Of a stretch of 18,382 bases of DNA, positions 13,885 through 18,382 are shown piece by piece. The stretch is from Pseudomonadota bacterium (lineage in GTDB: Bacteria > Pseudomonadota > Gammaproteobacteria > Steroidobacterales > Steroidobacteraceae), in the NCBI GenBank assembly GCA_023423065.1, contig JAFAGC010000035.1, positions 1 to 18,382 of the forward strand, given 5' to 3'. The position numbers and the translations under genes were made by a program. The notes beneath the pieces are model-generated. The model was not told where the DNA came from. It was given only the letters and a program-made list of their open reading frames with translations, and made no database searches. Every line of letters begins with the position of its first letter. Position 1 is the first letter of the stretch.

Positions 13885-15753
13885 TCAGCCGATGGGTAGT
13901 TTGGCGATCTTGCGCTTGCCGCCGTACATGAGCGTGAGCAACGCGCGCGACCCCATCAGCGCGGTGAACATGGACGTGAGAATGCCGAGCGACAGCACGA
14001 TCGCGAAGCCCTTGATCGCGCCCGTGCCGAACACGAACAGCACCACGCCCGCGATGAACGTCGTGACGTTGGAATCGGCGATGGCCGAGAACGCCTTCTC
14101 GAAGCCCGCCTTGATCGCCGCCTGCGACGAGACGCCGTTGCGCAGTTCCTCGCGTATGCGTTCGTAGATCAGTACGTTCGCGTCGACCGCCATGCCGACG
14201 GTGAGGATGATGCCCGCGATGCCCGGCAGCGAGAGCGCCGTCCCGAGCATCGACAACAACGCAGTCAGCAGCACCACGTTCGCGAGCAGCACGAGGTTCG
14301 CGACGATGCCGAACACGTGGTAGTACAGGATCATGAAGGCGAACAGCGCCGCCATGCCGACCAGCAGCGCGGTGACGCCCTTGCGGATGTTCTCCTTGCC
14401 GAGCTGCGGACCGATGGTCTGCTCGTTCACGATCGAGATGGGCGCGGTGAGCGCGCCGCCGCGCAGCAGTTTCGACAACTCGCTCGCCTCGGTCGCCGAG
14501 AGGCCCGTGGTCTGGAAACGCGAGCCGAACACGCCCTGGATGGTCGCGACGCTGATGACCTTTTCATCCTTGATGTCGCGCACGACTTCCTTGCCGTCGA
14601 CGTTGGCGATCTCGCGGCGCTGCTCGATGAAGATGACCGCCATCGGCTTGCCGAGATTCGCGCGCGTGTTGCGCAGCATCTCCTCGCCGCCGGCGCTGTC
14701 GAGCGTCACGTCGACCTGCGGACCCGACGGGCCCGTGCTCGGCGACGCGTTCAGCAGCTGGTTGCCGGTGACGATGATGTCGCGCTTGACCATCACCGGG
14801 TAACCTTCCTTGTGCATGACGATCTTCGCGCCGACCGGCGCGCGGCCGGAGGGCGGGATCGGCCGCGGATCGACCATGCGGTATTCGAGCGTCGCGACCT
14901 TGCCGAGCAGGTCCTTCACCTCGGCCGAGTTCTGCACGCCGGGCAGCTGCACGACGATGCGGTTCAGGCCCTGGCGCTGCACGATGGGCTCGGACACGCC
15001 GAGCTCGTTCACGCGGTTGCGCAGCGTGGTGATGTTCGCGGTGATCGCGAAATCCTGGCGCTCGCGCACCTGCTGCAACGTCATCACGCAATCGACCGCC
15101 GGCCCCGTGCTCACGTCGGCGTCGCGACAGGAGATGTCGGGCTGCGCCTTGTTGAGCGCCGTGCGCACCTTGCCGCGGTCCGCGCCGGGCGGCAGCAGCA
15201 CGCGCAGTCCGTTCGGGATTTCCGAGTCGACGGTGAGCGTGTTGATGTCGTTGAACGGGATGTTCCCGGCATTGAGCGCGCGCCGGAAATCCTGTTCATA
15301 AGTGTTCAAGAGCTGCGCGACCGCGCCGTTCACGTCGACTTCGTACAGTAGATAGAGTCCGCCGCGCAGGTCGAGACCGAGCGGCATCGCGCGCAGGCCC
15401 AGCCACGTCACCCAGCGCGGCGCGCGCGAGGCATAGGACATCGCGTTGACGTAGTCCTTCGTGAGGCCGTTGGTCTCGTCCTTGACGACGTCCCGCGCCT
15501 TGAGCTGCTGGTCGCCGTCCGGGAAGCGGATCATCGCGTTGCCGCCATCGAGATAGATGCGGTTGAACGCGACGCCGGCGCCCTTGAGGACGTTCTCGAC
15601 TTTCGCGAGTTCGTCCGTGGTCATCGCGGCGCGATCCTTGCGCGCCACCTGCAGCGCGTAGTCGTCGCCGAAGAAGTTAGGCAGCGCGAAGATCAGCGCG
15701 ACCAGCAGGACTGCGGAAACGAGGATGTATTTCCAGCGCGGGTACTCGAGCAC
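13885..15753 (-). CDS. secD: SecD protein-export membrane subunit
   Basis: 622 residues (E. coli SecD 615). One N-terminal helix (PRWKYILVSAVLLVALIFAL) is followed by the D1 motif LGLDLRGGLYLLYEV, the large periplasmic P1 domain (FAITANITTLRNRVNELGVS, IVVQLPGVQN), then six helices from about residue 455 with VGMAVDANVLIYERIREEL at 519-537 (the proton-path aspartate region). The start codon is GTG at 15753, just 3 bp after the yajC stop, with AAAGGGG 9-10 nt upstream; this gives the family N-terminus. The LPN of the first periplasmic loop uses CCT-AAC within a GTTAGGC/GCCTAAC heptamer (15676-15682). Together with SecF and YajC it forms the Sec accessory complex. Confidence 0.97.
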   Translation of the reverse strand: MLEYPRWKYILVSAVLLVALIFALPNFFGDDYALQVARKDRAAMTTDELAKVENVLKGAGVAFNRIYLDGGNAMIRFPDGDQQLKARDVVKDETNGLTKDYVNAMSYASRAPRWVTWLGLRAMPLGLDLRGGLYLLYEVDVNGAVAQLLNTYEQDFRRALNAGNIPFNDINTLTVDSEIPNGLRVLLPPGADRGKVRTALNKAQPDISCRDADVSTGPAVDCVMTLQQVRERQDFAITANITTLRNRVNELGVSEPIVQRQGLNRIVVQLPGVQNSAEVKDLLGKVATLEYRMVDPRPIPPSGRAPVGAKIVMHKEGYPVMVKRDIIVTGNQLLNASPSTGPSGPQVDVTLDSAGGEEMLRNTRANLGKPMAVIFIEQRREIANVDGKEVVRDIKDEKVISVATIQGVFGSRFQTTGLSATEASELSKLLRGGALTAPISIVNEQTIGPQLGKENIRKGVTALLVGMAALFAFMILYYHVFGIVANLVLLANVVLLTALLSMLGTALSLPGIAGIILTVGMAVDANVLIYERIREELRNGVSSQAAIKAGFEKAFSAIADSNVTTFIAGVVLFVFGTGAIKGFAIVLSLGILTSMFTALMGSRALLTLMYGGKRKIAKLPIG

Positions 15754-15756
15754 GAA

Positions 15757-16089
15757 TCAGGCCCCTTTCAGAGTGCCCTTCGGCACCAGCGAGGTGACCT
15801 GGAAGCGCTGCACCTTGATGCGCACGTTGTCGGCGATCTCGAGGGTGAGGAACTGGTCGCCGATCTCGACGATCCGGCCGAGGATGCCGCCGGCCGTGAT
15901 GACTTCGTCGCCCACCGCGAGCTTGCCCAGCATGGCCTGGTGCTCCTTCTGTTTCTTCTGCTGCGGACGGATCAGAAGGAAATAGAAGATGACGACGAAG
16001 ACCGCCATCATGATGAGCGGCATGGCGCCGCTGCCGGCCGGGGCGCCGCCTGCGGCCTGGGCCATCGCGTCGGGGATCAATGAATTCAT
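15757..16089 (-). CDS. yajC: YajC preprotein translocase subunit
   Basis: 110 residues, E. coli length. It is a small inner-membrane partner of SecDF. One membrane helix at about 23-40 (MPLIMMAVFVVIFYFLLI) is followed at once by the family hallmark RPQQKKQKEHQ (41-51) and a cytoplasmic domain with GDEVITAGGILGRI. The N-terminal 22 residues are Ala/Gly-rich. The ATG at 16089 gives a normal start; the ribosome binding site is weak (GAGA). It lies 78 bp after tgt and 3 bp before secD, the standard tgt-yajC-secD-secF layout. Confidence 0.96.
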   Translation of the reverse strand: MNSLIPDAMAQAAGGAPAGSGAMPLIMMAVFVVIFYFLLIRPQQKKQKEHQAMLGKLAVGDEVITAGGILGRIVEIGDQFLTLEIADNVRIKVQRFQVTSLVPKGTLKGA

Positions 16090-16167
16090 GGTGTTATCTC
16101 ACACGTAATGGACGGGCCACCGCAGCGAGGGGCCGCGGGGGCCGCGTATTTTGGCCGAAAAACGAAT

Positions 16168-17313
16168 CTATGCCACAACGAGTTGTTCTGGGCCTTCCCG
16201 GCTCGGGCAATACCGCCTGATCACCCCGTCCAGGGAGCCCGATTCGATGCCGGCGCGCAGTTGCCGCATGAGCTCGAGGTAGTAATGCAGGTTGTGGATG
16301 GTATTGAGCCGCGCACCGAGGATTTCGTTGCAGCGGTCGAGGTGCCGCAGATAGGCGCGCGAGAAGTTCCGGCAGGTGTAACACGCGCATTCCGGGTCCA
16401 GCGGCCCCGTGTCGGCCTGGTGGGCGGCATTGCGGATGTTCACCACGCCCTGCGACGTGAACAGGTGTCCGTTGCGCGCATGCCGCGTCGGCATGACGCA
16501 GTCGAACATGTCGATGCCGCGCAGCACCGCGGCCACGATGTCCCGCGGCCGCCCGACACCCATCAGATAACGCGGCCGGTCGGCCGGCATGTACGGCACG
16601 AGGCCTTCGAGGATCCGCAGGCGTTCCTCTTCCGGCTCTCCCACCGCGAGGCCGCCGACCGCGAATCCCTTCCAGGACAGCTTCGACAAGGTCTCGAGCG
16701 ATGCCATGCGCAACGGCAGGTGCATGCCGCCCTGCACGATGCCAAACAACTCGCCGGGAGGTCCCTCTCCGGACGATGAGGGCCGGTAATAGTGAGCGTG
16801 GCTGCGCGCTTCCCAGCGCATCGAGCGCTCCATCGAATCGCGCGCCTGCTTCTCCGTCGCCGGGTACGGCGTGCAGTCGTCGAGCGCCATCGCGATGTCG
16901 GAGCCGAGCGCGAGCTGCGTATCCATCGAATCTTCGGGCGTGAGGCGCACGGCGCTGCCGTCGATCGGCGAGCGGAACTGCACGCCCTCTTCCGTGATCT
17001 TGCGCAGGCTCTCGAGGCTGAAGACCTGGAAGCCGCCGGAATCCGTGAGGATCGGTCGCTGCCAGTGCATGAAACCGTGCAGCCCGCCGTGGGCGCGCAT
17101 GATATCGTTTCCGGGGCGCAGCATCAGGTGAAACGTGTTGCCGAGCACGATGTGGGCGCCGAGCCCGGCGAGCTCTTCGGGCGTCATCGCCTTGACCGTG
17201 CCATAGGTGCCCACCGGCATGAATGCCGGCGTTTCGACCGTGCCGTGCGCGAGCTCGAGCCGGCCGCGACGGGCATCGCCCGCGGTGCCTAACAACGTGA
17301 AACGCGCCGTCAT
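16168..17313 (-). CDS. tgt: tRNA-guanine transglycosylase
   Basis: 381 residues (E. coli 375). It swaps guanine-34 for preQ1 in tRNAs with GUN anticodons, the step before QueA. The general acid/base Asp91 is in TDSGGFQVFSL (90-100), the nucleophile Asp271 in FDCVMPTRHARNG (270-282), and the zinc site is Cys309, Cys311, Cys314 (CACYTC) and His340. GIVQGGMHLPLR and GGLAVGEPEE are also typical. A small Ser/Gly/Pro segment (about 179-187) slightly enlarges a loop. The ATG overlaps the queA stop (ATGA). Leu-Leu-Gly at residues 7-9 uses TTG-TTA-GGC, one of the four GTTAGGC sites in the window. Confidence 0.98.
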   Translation of the reverse strand: MTARFTLLGTAGDARRGRLELAHGTVETPAFMPVGTYGTVKAMTPEELAGLGAHIVLGNTFHLMLRPGNDIMRAHGGLHGFMHWQRPILTDSGGFQVFSLESLRKITEEGVQFRSPIDGSAVRLTPEDSMDTQLALGSDIAMALDDCTPYPATEKQARDSMERSMRWEARSHAHYYRPSSSGEGPPGELFGIVQGGMHLPLRMASLETLSKLSWKGFAVGGLAVGEPEEERLRILEGLVPYMPADRPRYLMGVGRPRDIVAAVLRGIDMFDCVMPTRHARNGHLFTSQGVVNIRNAAHQADTGPLDPECACYTCRNFSRAYLRHLDRCNEILGARLNTIHNLHYYLELMRQLRAGIESGSLDGVIRRYCPSREGPEQLVVA

Positions 17314-18365
17314 GTGGCGGGAGAAGGATCGCGACGCGCGAGCGCGTCGGGTGCCGGGTTCAGGAACATGGCGTCACCGTAACTGAAAAAGCGGTACCGC
17401 GCGTCGACGGCGTGTTCGTACGCGGCCAGCACGGCTTCGCGGCCCGCGAACGCGCTCACCAGCATGAGGAGCGTCGATTCGGGCAGATGGAAATTCGTGA
17501 CCATCGCATCCACGACGCGGAATCGGAACCCGGGCACGATGAACAGCGACGAATCGCCGACGTGCGGCGCGAGACTTCCGTCTCCCGCCGCGCTCTCGAG
17601 TGCGCGCACCACGGTCGTGCCCACCGCGACCACGCGGCCGCCGCGCCCGCGGGTCCGCGCGACGGCCTCGCAGGTGGCCTCGCTCACCTCGACGAACTCC
17701 GCGTGCATGACGTGCGCTCCGACGGCGTCCGTTCGCACCGGCTGGAACGTTCCGGCGCCCACATGCAGCGTGACGAACGCACGCTCGACGCCGCGCGCCT
17801 CGATGGCCGCGACGAGCTCGTCGTCGAAATGCAGGCTCGCGGTGGGCGCCGCGACCGCGCCGCGTTTGCGCGCGAACACGCTCTGGTATCGCGTGCTGTC
17901 GGCCGCGTCGGGCTCTCGCCGGATGTAAGGCGGCAACGGCATCTGGCCGTGGCGTTCGAAGAAATTGAGCGCTAGCTCCGGTAGTTCGATCACCCACAGG
18001 TCACCGCGCCGCTCGATCACGCGGATCGGGCCGCCGCGGCTCGCCAAGACCATCGCCGGCCTGAGGGGCTTGCTTGCGCGCGAATGTACCAGCGCCTGGG
18101 CGCCGTCGAGCGGCCGCTCGAGCAGCAGCTCGACCTTGCCGCCGGATTCCTTGAGCGCGTACAGCCGCGCGGGAATCACGCGTGTGTCGTTGAAGACCAG
18201 CAGGTCGCCGGGCGACAGGAGTTGCGGCAGCTCGCGGAACCGGCGATCGGCCATCGCGCCGGTCGCGCCGTCGAGCGTGAGCAAGCGGCTCGCCGATCGC
18301 TCTGCGAGCGGTTGCTGGGCAATGAGGTTTTCGGGGAGTTCGTAGTGGAAGTCGGCGCGGCGCAC
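17310..18365 (-). CDS. queA: S-adenosylmethionine:tRNA ribosyltransferase-isomerase
   Basis: 351 residues. QueA moves the ribosyl part of SAM onto preQ1-tRNA, forming epoxyqueuosine. Family motifs: VFNDTRVIPARL (57-68), GQMPLPPYI (140-148), GAVAAPTASLHF (169-180), HVGAGTFQPV (201-210), NFHLPESTLLMLVSAFAG and YRFFSYGDAM (334-343). The start is GTG at 18365, which gives RADFHYELPENLIAQQPL aligned with the E. coli N-terminus; the remaining 17 bp to the edge show no clear ribosome binding site. It is the first visible gene of the queA-tgt-yajC-secDF run, so the operon promoter probably lies outside the window. Confidence 0.97.
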   Translation of the reverse strand: MRRADFHYELPENLIAQQPLAERSASRLLTLDGATGAMADRRFRELPQLLSPGDLLVFNDTRVIPARLYALKESGGKVELLLERPLDGAQALVHSRASKPLRPAMVLASRGGPIRVIERRGDLWVIELPELALNFFERHGQMPLPPYIRREPDAADSTRYQSVFARKRGAVAAPTASLHFDDELVAAIEARGVERAFVTLHVGAGTFQPVRTDAVGAHVMHAEFVEVSEATCEAVARTRGRGGRVVAVGTTVVRALESAAGDGSLAPHVGDSSLFIVPGFRFRVVDAMVTNFHLPESTLLMLVSAFAGREAVLAAYEHAVDARYRFFSYGDAMFLNPAPDALARRDPSPAT

Positions 18366-18382
18366 GGCGGCGAGTTTACCGC

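Noticed and set aside
12091..13899. Plus-strand open frame of 602 codons spanning terC and secF
   Set aside because: Extremely charged composition (Arg, Asp, Glu, His), antisense to two well-supported membrane protein genes and crossing their boundary; an artefact of GC-rich codon use.
16090..16167. Terminator between tgt and yajC from the GC-rich repeats (CGCGG/CCGCG at 16134-16146)
   Set aside because: The stem is only five base pairs, the neighbouring GGGGCCGCGG copies are direct rather than inverted, and no T-run follows on the minus strand.

Overview
The window is about 18.4 kb of ordinary-looking chromosome, roughly two-thirds G+C, almost fully coding, with no RNA gene, CRISPR array or transposase gene. 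Sixteen of the 18 genes lie on the minus strand in an order typical of Gammaproteobacteria. From memory of the Pseudomonas aeruginosa PAO1 map (about PA3824 to PA3800), the same backbone runs queA-tgt-yajC-secD-secF ... suhB / trmJ-(cysE-iscR)-iscS-iscU-iscA-(hscB-hscA-fdx-iscX)-ndk-rlmN-pilF-rodZ-(ispG)-hisS-yfgM-bamB-der. High GC and this order suggest a gammaproteobacterium of the Xanthomonadales/Nevskiales/Steroidobacterales type. That placement is inference; no taxonomic marker was searched.

Layout, in minus-strand transcription order from the right edge. (1) 18365-12154: queA-tgt (queuosine synthesis), yajC-secD-secF (Sec translocon accessory complex), then a TerC-family membrane protein 18 bp after secF. 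(2) 12030-10207: an APC-family amino-acid permease with an unusual extra extracytoplasmic segment of about 135 residues. It is bracketed by intergenic repeats sharing the core GGGGACAGAC. (3) 10099-10209: a compact palindromic element with 30-bp perfect inverted arms and a nested 14-bp stem. It lies between the convergent suhB and permease genes, and its tips contain both stop codons. (4) suhB (plus strand) and trmJ (minus) diverge from a 42-bp gap. (5) 9264-6568: trmJ, a cysteine desulfurase (IscS) fused to a degenerate IscU-like domain, and a canonical IscA. iscR, free-standing iscU, hscB, hscA, fdx and iscX are absent from where they would be expected. (6) 6416-1: ndk-rlmN-pilF-rodZ-hisS-yfgM-bamB, closely packed; ispG, expected between rodZ and hisS, is missing and bamB runs off the left edge.

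Most genes are housekeeping: tRNA and rRNA modification (QueA, Tgt, TrmJ, RlmN), histidyl-tRNA charging, Fe-S/sulfur supply, nucleotide balance, Sec export, outer-membrane assembly (BamB, YfgM), type IV pilus and cell-shape factors (PilF, RodZ). Overlapping start/stop codons (ATGA, GTGA, TGATG) couple many neighbours.

The points most worth following are the IscS-IscU-like fusion inside a collapsed isc locus, the palindromic GGGGAC element and its relative flanking the permease, the permease insert, the secDF-terC linkage, and a heptamer (GTTAGGC) that accounts for four of only six TTAG/CTAA tetramers I could find in the window.
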